A stretch of DNA of 64,000 nt, from positions 829,237-893,236 of the forward strand of contig ML133411.1 in the NCBI GenBank assembly GCA_003864495.1, written 5' to 3'. The DNA is from Nemopilema nomurai. Its lineage: Eukaryota; Cnidaria; Scyphozoa; Rhizostomeae; Rhizostomatidae. Below are positions 47,385-57,715 of this stretch, in pieces. The position numbers and the translations under genes are program-made. The notes under the pieces were generated by a model. It saw only the letters and a list, made by a program, of their open reading frames with translations, ran no database searches and was not told where the DNA came from. The stretch's first letter is position 1, and each line of letters opens with the position of its first letter.

Positions 47385-47661
47385 CAATGCCCGCCAAAAG
47401 TAGTTGGAACACCGAGATTCTACTCGTAATAAATGCATATTTTCACTTCAATTCCCTATTTCAAGCAGACAGAGCCCCCTCCCCCCCTTAAACAATGTTG
47501 TAAAGGTAGGTGAACATGTCGCTAAACATGGGCTACACAATCTGCGCTCCAACATACATTTGTTTTCATTTTCCAGTCGGAAACCAACATTGTATATGAG
47601 GGAGGGGAGACGTTTAGTAGGAAAGATGATTGGACTGTTCCAACACTTTTGGCGGGCATTG
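47385..47661 (+). repeat. 280-bp terminal unit, right copy
   Basis: Same orientation and sequence as 45439-45720, apart from the poly-C length. Its right edge is the outer TA of the insertion; its left edge is AAAAGA without TA. Confidence 0.9.
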
Positions 47662-47759
47662 TAGATCCAAGCATACACCTTAACAGTTGCAGGCTACATC
47701 TAAATGACCGTGGAAACACGCTTTTAGCTAACAATTTTATTTATAATCTAGGATTTTGA

Positions 47760-49695
47760 CTAGAAATCGAGGGGGTAAAACCATACAAAGAGCTTCCCAT
47801 CGGCATATACCCTGGGAAGCCTGATCTATCCAGCGCCAGTATTTGTAACGCCACAGCAGTTACTGCTGGAACTACTGCGCATGACCTACATGACACCACC
47901 GACGACAGTGATGCAAAATCAGCATTACATAATCTGCGTTTAAAGAACATAGGTCGTATGACTATCGGGTATCTAAATATAAATTCCATTAGAAATAAAT
48001 TTGATGCACTAAAAGCGATAGTTTCACAGAATCTTGACATTCTAATGGTCGCCGAAACAAAAATTGATGATTCATTCCCAAAGGGACAATTCTATATTGA
48101 AGGTTATGCTGATCCACTACGGCTTGACAGAAATTGTGAGGGTGGCGGTCTGTTGGTCTATGTGAAAAGTGACATCACAATGAAGCAGTTAAAGTCATTT
48201 AAATTTGATCTTGACATTGAATGTATTTGTTTTGAAATCAATTTAAGGGGGAATAAGTGGGCTCTTTTCAGTGTTTACCGACCACCGTCCCAATCACAAG
48301 ATCACTTTTTCGAAAATCTTGGCAAAGCAGTTGATCATTACAGTGAAGAATATGACAAATTTTTATTACTTGGGGATTTTAATACAGTAGAGACAGGTCA
48401 ACAGATTCGTACTTTTATGAATAGCTATGACCTCAGAAATCTGGTGAAGGAGCCAACCTGTTTCAAGGCTGACAATCCACGGTGTATTGACCTAATCTTA
48501 ACCAACAGATATAGGAGCTTTCAACATACCACCACTACCGAGACAGGTCTCTCTGACTTTCACAAAATGATAGTCACAGTTTTGAAAACGACGTACCAAG
48601 AGGCTGGACCTACTGTTATTAACTATAGAGAATATAAGAAATTTTCGGAGCAGACTTTCAAACGAGAACTTAAGGAAGAGTTGGCTAGCATTAAAACAAC
48701 TGATTTAGACTACAGTTCTTTTCAAAATTGCTTTGAGAAGGTACTTGATAAGCATGCACCGATGAAGAAAAAATACGCAAGGGCCAATGATGATCCCTTC
48801 ATGAATCGAGTTCTTCGTAAAGCTACTATGCTGCGCTCTAGGTTGAAAAATAGATATAATAAAAGCCGCACAGCTGAACATTGGGAAGCGTTTCGTCGAC
48901 AGCGTAATTTGTGTGTCAAATTATTTAGAACGGAAAAAAGAAATTTCTATAAAAATTTGAATACTTCTGATATTACAGACAACAAGAAATTTTGGAAAAC
49001 TGAAAAACCTGTACTTTCCGATAAAAGTCGATCGAACTCAAATATTACCCTTATCGATAATAATAGGATGATTTCCAATGATAAGGAAGTTGCAGAAGCC
49101 ATGAACGATTATTTTATATCGATTACTGACTCATTAGGTCTGACAGGGAACAGGGAGGTTACCATAAGTACAAATGGTTTATCAGATCCTATAGAAAAGG
49201 CTATAATGAAATATTCAAAACACCCTAGCATTAGGAAAATTCGTAGTTTTGCTCGAATTAACGGCTAATTTAAATTCCAAGAGGTTACTGTGGAACAGAT
49301 GCACTCTGAAATTGAGGGGCTTAATCCTAAAAAGGCAACAACCTTTGGAAATATACCCGCGAGAGTGCTGAAAAATAGCTCTGACATTTGTTCCGAATCG
49401 TTGCAGCTTATTTTCAATAACTGCATTCAAAATGGTGTCTTTCCTGACCTATTAAAACTAGCAGATGTCACTTCCCTCAACAAATCGGAGGAGAAAACCA
49501 ATAAGAAAAATTACAGACCGGTTAGTGTATTACCAACTGTTTCAAAGGTTTTTGAGAGACTTATGGATAAACAGATTATTGATTATATGCAATCTTATTT
49601 ATCGTCACTTTTATGTGGTTTTCGTAAAGGGTACAATGTGCAGCACGCAATAGTTCGAATGCTTGAAAAATGGAAAGCAAGCTTAGACTTTATGT
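47760..49695 (+). pseudogene. LINE ORF2: APE endonuclease plus truncated reverse transcriptase
   Basis: The frame is open immediately after the ORF1 TGA and in the same frame; the first ATG is 47958. The APE-type endonuclease spans about residues 1-230 from that ATG: IGYLNINSIRNKFDAL, DILMVAETKIDDSFP, LLLGDFNTVETG and DLILTN...GLSDFHKM, which cover the expected Asn, Glu, Asp-Asn and Asp-His blocks. A long linker follows. A TAA at 49266-49268 lies in frame. The RT begins at 49290 (GLNPKKATTFGNIPARVLK, NYRPVSVLPTVSKVFERL) and stops before the catalytic FADD motif. No target-primed reverse transcription is possible from this copy. Confidence 0.8.
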
Positions 49696-49699
49696 TATA

Positions 49700-52120
49700 T
49701 TATGAAAAACAAAATGACATAGGTACGTCCATCATCATCATCAAGTATGGTATTTCAAGGAAAAGTTGTCGCTTCTATCCCTTACCGATATTGAAAAAGC
49801 ATCTAGAAGCCCACGGTAATGTCTTTGAGTTGGAGATATTATGAAAACAAAAGCAAGCTGTCAGTTGTTAAAAAGGTGGATCATTTTAGGATACGGAGTA
49901 GGCCTAAGAACATTTAAAGACAAATGACGTCATAGAATGATTTACATTGATGAAGAAAACGATGAAGAGTAATATCTTTTCGGTCCTATTTTTCTTTTTT
50001 TACGGGAAAATAGCATAAACCATTTCGAGCCCTTTATGTCTTGTAGATTCATTGAAAAGACATTCTAGTTTCATTTGCTTTGAAAAATGTTTGAAAAAAT
50101 GCAAATTTTGTACGTTTTTCTTCCCACGAGATGAAATGTTAAAAGTTCATGTGCTCCCCAAACATAGAAAACGGTTCTGTAATGACCATATTCACTAATG
50201 TAGAGCTAATTGTAAGAAATATTACCTTTTAACTGACATTAAAATCACTACAAGCAATCAGTGCCTGACAGAACAATTACCCCCAATCTTTGGGGTTTGA
50301 TCTCCTGTTTTTCGGAAACGCCACCTCAAATACACTCAATTCGTAATCTACGCCCAAAACTACATTAGAAAAAGTTGTTGTGGTGAAGTATCCGCTCGGG
50401 TGACAATGGCCCCTCTTAAGTCTCCGGACTAGTTGCATTGAACCAAGAGTCGGTAAAGTTTTAGCAAACGCTCTAATTCAGCCCCATTTCGACTTTAAAG
50501 GCAATGCTTGGTTTCCACTCCATTGTTAAATTAAAGATTAATGAAAGATGAAGACTGCTCAAAATAAATGTATCATGTTTTGTTTGTATCTGAAGAACAT
50601 AGCAGCACATATAGGAATCAAAGAGCTCAAAAATATAAACTAGCTTTCCACGAAAAAGAGATTTGAACAATTTACAACTGCAAAGGTTTTCAATTTTTTG
50701 CCTGAGATGTTTCTACCTGTTGGCCCAAATAACTCAAAGATCAAAAAACAAATTAATAACCTTCTAGCAAAATTGTTTCTCGTATCACCCAAAATACGGA
50801 ACAATCTACCATTAGAACTAAAATCGGCTAAGAGCATCAACAGCCCCCTCACAAAACCTAAACAGAAAGAATAGAAGTAAAAAGTAATCGTTTTCCGTTT
50901 GTCTTTTGATTTGATTGGGACGAAATATTATTTCGTAAGTCCCAGTGTTATAGATCTCTCAGAATGTTTGGAAATTGGAAGTGTCTCGAAGCGGAGACTT
51001 GCTACATAAACTACTATAGTGTCTCTAATAGACGGGCTCACGTTCATTAATTTCAGGATATTTTGCCCTCTCCCCATTGCTTATTTACATTCTCTTTTAT
51101 TAAATTTTACAAATCGGTCATGACCAGAACACCCCAAAAAGTGAATTATCATAAAGTAAGCAGCGTCACCATTTAACCACCTTTTAATAAACCACCTTCG
51201 AATTCAAGCGCCTTTTAATTAAGTAATTCACCAGCGCGTGCCCATCGATACCCCCATCTAGTCCCTATCCCCCCTTTCTTACTTGACTGCTTTCTTGCCC
51301 TGCGAAAAAAAGGTGCTCTGCCAAAAGTTGAAAAGTTGTTAACCTTTTTTCGATAATTTGTTTCAAACCACTGACAGGTTTTAATAGGCAACTCATATTT
51401 TACAACAAAGTTTCCACATGAACACTATTAGTTTATCAGATGAAGCTTATTAAATTTTAGTTGAAAGATCCAAACTTCTCGCCCCGCCCATCAATTTCGC
51501 TATCTACAACACTGATTAACGTAAGGGGGGAGGGGCTCCGAGTTGCTAAAGAGCATACTGATCATATGTCCCGAAGGCTCAACCCCTTGTGAGATGGTAA
51601 ATTTTAAAGCACAACATGCATATTTATGTGTTAATATATATAAAGTTGTAGATATAAAAGAAATCGGATCCCAAATTCCACACTTTAACAGCAAATTGGA
51701 TCCCAGATCTATCCCGACAAAAGGCTGATTTGCAACGCCCGTATTATACCATTCTTTCTAAGTTTTCTGATAAGCTGTTCTTGCCTTTTTCTATGGTTTT
51801 AAAAAAATACAAATATCAACAAAACTAAATCTACAGTGAAAGGAAATCAGAATGTGTTTAGAAAATCTAAAGCTTCAATGAATTTTCATGAACATTTTTA
51901 AAGGAAATTTACAGGGGTGTGCAATTGTTAGCTTGCACCGCTACCTCTAAGGAACTGAAAAATGGAAAATTTGAAGGAAATTTTCCCTTCCTCAATCTGA
52001 CTTTGAATTTGGCAATTCTACAAACCTTAAGGCAAATACTCAATTTCTAAGACTATCTTTTTTGAAAAAAGCTGGGCACTCTTCGATGCGAGGATCATGA
52101 TGATGATTATTATTATTATT
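49700..52120. other. Unassigned interval with a possible LINE 3' remnant
   Basis: I see no intact gene. A plus-strand stretch at about 50655-50872 reads PKIRNNLPLELKSAKS before its stop, resembling the C-terminal tail of many LINE ORF2 proteins (W-N-x-L-P...). It is followed by a hairpin (GGGACGAAAT...ATTTCGTAAGTCCC, about 50919-50942). A TTA/TAT triplet microsatellite lies at 52103-52122. Confidence 0.25.
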
Positions 52121-52133
52121 ATTTTAGACTAAC

Positions 52134-52248
52134 TTCTTGATGAAATATTTTAAAGATGAAATATTTTCCATTGAAATATAGACAGACTCCAAAAAACCTA
52201 GGTGAAAGGACGACCTAGCTTGCCCAATTATACGAAAATTGTCGTCAC
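52134..52248 (-). mobile_element. Penelope-like element 3' fragment, inverted copy
   Basis: About 83 bp of this segment is the reverse complement of 54966-55048 with few differences. On the minus strand it encodes DDNFRIIGQARSSFHLGFLE followed by a short divergent end and a stop. It corresponds to the C-terminal tail downstream of a GIY-YIG domain. Confidence 0.6.
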
Positions 52249-52271
52249 CAGAGCATTTTTTAACAGTGTGA

Positions 52272-52295
52272 CTACTGGGGAACGTTCCCCAGTAG
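52272..52295. repeat. 24-bp perfect palindrome in the hAT3 left end
   Basis: CTACTGGGGAAC is followed directly by its exact reverse complement. Related CCCCAGTAGT half-sites follow twice within 60 bp, as expected for clustered transposase-binding sites. Confidence 0.85.
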
Positions 52296-52829
52296 GCCCT
52301 ATGCTTTCCCCAGTAGTGAACACCAAAATCAAAGAATTTCCCCAGTAGTTGGGGCCCTTTCATCTCTCACTTACCTACATATTTATTTTTTGAAAATCAA
52401 CTTTTAAATCAAGTTTATTGAATTTATAAACTAAATTCAAGATGTGAACGGTTTGCAAAATTGAAAGATAATAAAAAACCGCCTTTACGCAAACAAACAG
52501 AATTTGTTTTTACTCCCAAATGCCTTTGGTGTTTTATTTGGTATTGTTTATAACATCAGGCCCCTCCTCCCCTTTGTTGTTCTGTTCTTTTTCCGTTCAG
52601 GTTTTTTGTCCTCTCGTGTGAAAGTAAAACAGATGTTGCAGATGTCGGCATTCATCCACCCCCTTGTGTAATTCCTTTTTCTCAATCGAACCTATGTCGT
52701 CATTCTGACGCTCTTTGTTTAAATGTGTGATCATTGACAGAACATTCGCTATTTATGTATATCAAGGTCAAGGAAAAGTTTAGAAATATTCATTCGCAAT
52801 TGATTTTCGTAAGTGCAACGAAGAGCAAA

Positions 52830-54741
52830 ATGAAACGAAAACAGAAATGTGGAAACGATAAAAGAAGCGAAAACAAGAAGAAAGCGTTAGTTGCAGCAGC
52901 ATTTGCCCCAGGACAGAAATCATTGGTTGGAATGTTTTCCCAGCAAACTGTGAAACCCTCATCGTCGATATCCAAGGAATCAATTGAAGCCCCTGAAGTT
53001 GTGCACGTTGGGGAAGAAAAATTTGCTTCCAGTTCGAAAGAAAAAAATGAGCAAAATGACAAACAAAACGAAATCAAGCAGCCTGAAAGCAAAGAAGGTG
53101 AGGCGAATTCGATGTGGTACAAAGGGAAGAAACTTGACTCGAGCTGGTTAATTTGTCAGAGTGCTGTCTTAAAATGCATACAGAAATGAAAAACAAGAAG
53201 CGACGCCAGGTAATGACATGTGAGTTGTGTAAGAAATACGAGGAACAGGTTGTAAAATTCTCTGTCAATGCACGGCTGCCTATGGCATCTGGAGTACGAA
53301 TTGACGGGAAGGAAAAACTGAAATGGGTTATAGATCATTTAGAGTCGCCTTCGCACAATGAATCCAAAAGGTCGAAGGAGCACGAAGATACATGGAGGAG
53401 TATGTCAACAGATCATCCATGGGTGAGGATGATTGAAAACACAAGAAAGAAACTTTGGAGTTTCTTCTTAGATTGGCTGTGGATGTCTACAATGACTGCA
53501 GAGCCAAAACACTAAGTGCAAGAAGTTGGCCATCAAGATCTCTTTCTTTCGAGCATAGCAATAATTTAATGCGAGTTTTTCAATCAGAAGGGTGGGATGC
53601 TGATTTTGTTGGTTTCGAGAAGTCAAGCTTTTATCATTACCGAGATCCCGTCACCTATGCTGAAATGAGAAATATTGTTGTTAAATTTGAAATGGAAAAA
53701 GTTGCAGCTGAATTGAAAAACTGCATTTGTTATTCCTTACAAATTGATGGAAGTTCTGATAGACAACAAATTGACTCCAAATTCATAACAGCAAGGTATG
53801 TGCCAATCGATGAAGTCTGCGTTAAAACGGTATTTCTTGGAGTTGCAAGCAGTGACAGGGGTGGTGCTGCAGGACTGTTAGACTCACTGATCAGTTGTTT
53901 GGAATCGGTGAACGTAGACACAGAAAAACTGGTTGGTGCTACGACTGATGGGGAAAGTGCCAATACAGGAAAGAAAGGAGGTCTCTGGAAATTGTTGTAA
54001 GATCATGTTGGCAGGGACATTCTGACTGCTTGGTGTGTATGTCATAGATCAGATTTGGCTCTCGAATCTTTGTTAGCAGAAGTGCCTGAGCTGCCGATCT
54101 GGTTGAGCAATTTGCTAGCTTTGGTCAACTTTTTTAGAACATCTCCACGAAGAACGAAATTACTTCATCAAGAAGATGAACGTTGCTTGACGTTCCCAAA
54201 ACATTTCGAGGTTAGATTTGCGCAGCACACACTTTATCTGATCAGGGCTGTTTTGCATAATCTTAAGGCAGCTACGAAAGTGTGGGAGAAAATTGTAAGT
54301 GGTGAAATCGCATCAGATAAAAAAGAATGTGCCATGGCACGTGGTTTTATGCAAAAATGGAATGCTACTTCGCAGCAACCATTGCTGACAACACTTATGT
54401 ACGATTTGTGCAAGATATTTGAAAGGCTTCAAAAGATATTTCAAAAATCATATCTCATACTACCAGACGTCATAACAGCAAGGGACTCCAGTGTCGAAAA
54501 CCTCAAGATTATGGATCAAATGCCTATTCCAGGTGGTAAAGAAGAAGATCCTTTAAGGAAATTGCAAGAAGACAACGCAAATAACGAAGCAGAGCAATGT
54601 AGGAGAAAAACGGGAAATCATTTTGTCACTGCGATGAGAAGAGACAACAAGGCAGTTAGAAATGAAGTTGTTCAATCTGCCATCAACTTCCTGCATAAGC
54701 GAATGAACATAGAAAATGACGGAACAATAAGCAGACGTTAA
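52830..54741 (+). pseudogene. hAT-family transposase (hAT3), multiply broken
   Basis: ATG 52830 (MKRKQKCGNDKR) starts a Lys-rich N-terminus. The frame shifts near 53155 (SWLICQ...CCLKMHTEMKNKKRRQ, then the Cys pair TCELCKKYEEQV of the zinc finger) and again near 53457. It has an in-frame TAA at 53998-54000. The core contains CYSLQIDGSSDRQQID and GATTDGESANTGKKGG (candidate acidic residues) and TAWCVCHRSDLALESL. This order fits KIAA1586/C17orf113-like hAT transposases. The gene ends in ISRR just before the Penelope fragment, so the C-terminal dimerisation domain is absent. With two shifts, one stop and truncation it is dead. Confidence 0.7.
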
Positions 54742-54743
54742 GC

Positions 54744-55104
54744 AGACTACAGATGTTTGCCGATGTGAAGCTCGGTATGTAGGACGCACTACTCAAAGAT
54801 TGGAGGATAGAATAAAGCAGCATGTTCCCACGAGCATAAGGACCAAAACGTCTGCAGAAAGAGAGCAGCCGCGTCGAAATTGTAAAAGACGCAATGCCCA
54901 AATTAATTGCGATTCGGCTATAGGACAACATCTTTTAGAGAATCCAGATTGCGCCAAAACATACAGTGACGACAATTTTCGTATAATTGGGCAAGCTAGG
55001 TCGTCCTTTCATCTAGGTGTTTTGGAGTCTGTCTATATTTCAATGGAAAATCCCATTCTTTGTAGACAGAAAGAGTTCGTCTTTTCCCTTGGGCTCTTCT
55101 AAAG
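54744..55104 (+). mobile_element. Penelope-like element 3' fragment with GIY-YIG endonuclease domain
   Basis: The frame from about 54747 reads CRCEARYVGRTTQRLEDRI then KQHVP, the Cys-containing lead and the Y-V-G and Arg/His blocks of Penelope GIY-YIG nucleases. It continues through CDSAIGQHLLENPDCAKTY to a stop at about 55102. The RT domain is absent, so this is a 5'-truncated copy. An inverted copy of its last part lies at 52134-52248, on the far side of hAT3. Confidence 0.7.
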
Positions 55105-55447
55105 TGAGGTGTTAAGCAATGCAGATTGGTCAATTATAACCAATCACGCGCTCTCGGACGAAAAAAGTACTTTTAAGTATGCGAAAAATAGCTCCGCTTT
55201 TTCTAGCAATTGTGAAGTTTTGTACCACAAAGCACTTTTCAAAATTCGTAGGGAATTGTGGGTAGAAAATTGAGTTTCTTCGTAGGTTGTGCGTAGGTAG
55301 AAATTTTTAAGGTGGAAGGTGGAAATGTTATATTGTGCGTGGCAGCACTGCACATTTTGGGATTCCAAACAGCAGGATTCTTTATAATTGCACATCGTTA
55401 ATTCGGCTATTTTTATTTAGCAAAACTGTAATATAATCACAATACTG

Positions 55448-56553
55448 GTGCCGACTTCTAAGAAAGTACTTGCTAGAGCCAACAAGTATGGCAATGAAAA
55501 TGCCATCCTAGATGATACTCTGCTCATCAATCTGAAATTTCATACAAAGAAAATATCCTGGGATTTTGTAAAATTGTTACTTATTTACTTCAATTTTAGG
55601 AGTACGGAAGAAAGAAAGAAAGAGTACGGGATTGAGATGGAACGCTTCGTTTCTGATGAAGATTTGGATATGATGGTTAGTGTCACTTTGGATAGGCAGT
55701 CATCTATCGGAGTTGTGATGCTCCAAGCCGATCTAAGGGCACAGCGCTTGTGGGTCCCAAGAAGAAGGATTTGAGAGGCCCTGCTCCGCATAAATGAAAA
55801 TGCTTTGCAGGCACGATCAAGAATTCGCATAACACGAAGACGTTACCAAGTCCCCTCGCCAAATTCTCTGTGGCACATAGACAGCAATCTAAAACTTGCA
55901 AAGTAAGAAAAAACTCTTGCGCATTCTGTGATATTCTTATACATGTAAACAAAAGTGGCTTTCAGTTAGACTTGAGCCTTTAACTGCCATGAAATGATTT
56001 TTAACTATACAGTCCTTGAAGGTTGCCTTTCCTCAGGAAATTTCTTTTTCTTTTTACAAATTTCCTAGAGATTTGTAAAAAGCGCTTGTTTTATTTACTT
56101 TTTGTGTTCTTATTGATGTCTGCAATTTTTAACAGAAAATTTGGAATTGTCATACATGGAGCAATCGACGGATATTCCAGAAAGATATTCTACATCTTTG
56201 CTGCTGACAATAAACTCCCCAGTACTGTACAAGATTATTTTGTAAAAGCTACCGAAGAGCAAGGCTGGCCACTTAGAATTCGAACTGATAAGGGTGGAGA
56301 AAACAAAAGTATTGGAGAAATAATGGAGCAAAAGTGGTCAGGCCTTGTAGGAAGACCACATGTTATTGGCCCCTCGGTTCACAACCAGATAATCGAACGC
56401 TTGTGGGTAGATGTACGTCGTTGTGTGACGCGGCTGTACATTGACTTCTTTGATGATTTAGCTTCTTAAGTTTGCTACAGCAAAGAGTCGATGATAGACA
56501 TGTTTTGTGCACGATCTGCATTCATTCCACCCTTAAACAGCCTTCTTGGTAAA
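55448..56553 (+). pseudogene. rve/DDE integrase-core protein with one intron, carrying stops
   Basis: The N-terminal part contains ERKKEYGIEMERFVSDEDLD and LRAQRLWVPRRRI, an HTH-like region. It is followed by TGA (55772), where relatives have Arg, consistent with CGA-to-TGA. Then come NSLWHIDSNLKL (first Asp), a 5' splice site GTAAGA at 55903, an acceptor TTTAACAG before 56136, and IHGAIDGYSRK. RIRTDKGGENKSIGEIM holds the second Asp and HNQIIERLWVDVRR the catalytic Glu. A TAA at 56467 precedes FKEQWNSYSF. The family is an integrase-core gene found repeatedly in cnidarian and fish genomes; the exact element class is not certain. The DDE triad is intact. Confidence 0.65.
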
Positions 56554-56564
56554 TTTAAAGAGCA

Positions 56565-56783
56565 GTGGAACAGCTACAGTTTTTAAATGATCAGTCATCC
56601 ACATTACACCAGGAGAACCTTAATATAGCAGCCACGATAGATGTTGGACCAGAGAACCAACGTGCAATTTTGAATATACTTCAAAGCAACGGCTCTTCTG
56701 AATTAGACCTCGGCCGCAAGAACTACTTACTTTTAAAGTCCTATTTTCGTCAGAACCCAATAGATTTAACAGGTTCGCTGTAA
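56565..56783 (+). other. Possible C-terminal continuation of the integrase gene, other frame
   Basis: The 72-codon open frame overlaps the end of the integrase segment in a different frame and reads ENLNIAATIDVGPENQRAIL then LGRKNYLLLKSYF. The composition is protein-like. It could be the frameshifted C-terminus or a separate exon. Confidence 0.25.
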
Positions 56784-57715
56784 GGGGCCGTTCAAGAATT
56801 ACGTAAAGTTTGTAGGTGTTGGTAGGTGTCTGCCATTTTCGTGACAAGCAGTTACGAAAATTTTAAGGGGTATGAGTGTCAAACTTACTCCGTTACGTAA
56901 AGCAAACTGATCCCAAAAAAATAATAAAATGTTCATAAAAAAGGACGAATACCTGATGTTGACTTTGCAGCAACATATAACCTATTGCAAAAGATTGCAA
57001 TGTATATTTGATGATCCAAGTTGTATTTATTTTATTTATAAGGCACATAGCAATTATTTTCTTGTTTGCTTTATCATCCCTTCTTTGTAAAGCTTCTCGT
57101 TGTGGTTTACATGTTACATATATATATACAACATATTTGCTACTTGATGTGTTTACTCGAATTTCAGATAAATGCCTGATTTTCAAAAGTTTTACAGAAG
57201 ACTTTATCAATCTTTAGTTCTGACAGAGCAGGTGCAAAAGACACTCAAAAATATTTTCTAGAGTATAAAGAATTCTGTTTCATTTTATCTGCATTGAGCA
57301 CTGTATACAGATTTTGAGAAAAATAAACTAAAAATGTTGAAACCGAAAAGAAATATATATATCCATAACATAAAGACCTAAGGCCCAGTTCATACGCCGC
57401 ATTTCTGCCGCAGCGAATTAAATTGACAAGGCTGAAAAAGTTTAAGTGTCAATTAAATGCGGCAGAAATACGGCGTCTGAAACCAAACAAAAATTTATTA
57501 GTTTAATGCGGCACAAATGCGGCAGCTCTGCCGCATTTAAATAGTAACTTCGGCAGAAATGCGGGTTGGTTTCAGACGCCGTATTCCTGCCGAAGCGAAT
57601 TAAAATAAATTTGTGATTAATCTTGATTTTGAATGATTGAAGAGTGATTAAATTACAACACGCATGCGTGTATACTTGTGGCGCCAAAATTCCATTAGTT
57701 TCCTTGTTGGTTGAA

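Larger units (their letters stand above)
45439..47661. mobile_element. TA-flanked 2.2-kb insertion bounded by identical direct repeats with internal TIRs
   Basis: The insertion begins CAATGCCCGCCAAAAGT and ends ACTTTTGGCGGGCATTG, flanked by TA on both sides. The LINE ORF1 codons on either side rejoin perfectly once one TA is kept. Its two ends are direct copies of a 280-bp unit, each of which has the same terminal inverted repeats. The 1.66-kb middle (45721-47384) starts TCTTTT and ends AAAAGA and has no convincing gene. It contains a (TTGAA)n run near 46062-46080 that resembles a retroposon tail. Confidence 0.8.
44114..47759 (+). pseudogene. LINE ORF1 with SGNH-hydrolase (esterase) domain, frameshifted and split by an insertion
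   Basis: ATG 44114 begins SDELITHAINYIREKLK. A frameshift near 44530 links to the second frame, which starts with a coiled-coil-like region (LIERLEREVDFLKSEIQNK). From about 45050 an SGNH domain follows: TIIGDSMVKNI (Ser block) and TIILHCGTNDLRR (Asn/Gly block). At 45438 a 2.2-kb insertion interrupts the ORF. The last part resumes in frame at 47664 with LHLNDRGNTLLANNFIYNL, which supplies the catalytic His, and ends at TGA 47757. ORF1 esterases bind RNA and are thought to aid retrotransposition. Removing the insertion leaves only the frameshift. Confidence 0.75.
44114..49695 (+). mobile_element. CR1-like LINE, 3'-truncated and interrupted
   Basis: ORF1 with an SGNH esterase domain and ORF2 with an APE endonuclease and the start of a reverse transcriptase identify a CR1/L2-group non-LTR retrotransposon. 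The coding part starts at ATG 44114; a 5' UTR probably lies in 43760-44113. The element stops abruptly inside the RT near 49695, after RMLEKWKASLD. LINEs are usually truncated at the 5' end, so the loss of the 3' end points to a later deletion or rearrangement. Confidence 0.8.
52264..54741 (+). mobile_element. hAT3, 5' end to transposase, right end missing
   Basis: A hAT-like terminus CAGTGTGACTACTGGGG starts at 52264. It is followed by a perfect 24-bp palindrome (52272-52295) and two more CCCCAGTAGT motifs (about 52306 and 52338), which look like subterminal binding sites. The transposase gene follows and is cut at 54741 by Penelope sequence, so no right TIR is visible. Confidence 0.5.

Noticed and set aside
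50473..50852. Minus-strand open frames in the LINE-tail-like segment
   Set aside because: The plus-strand reading with an LINE-like tail (NNLPLELKSAKS) is more plausible, and even that is weak.
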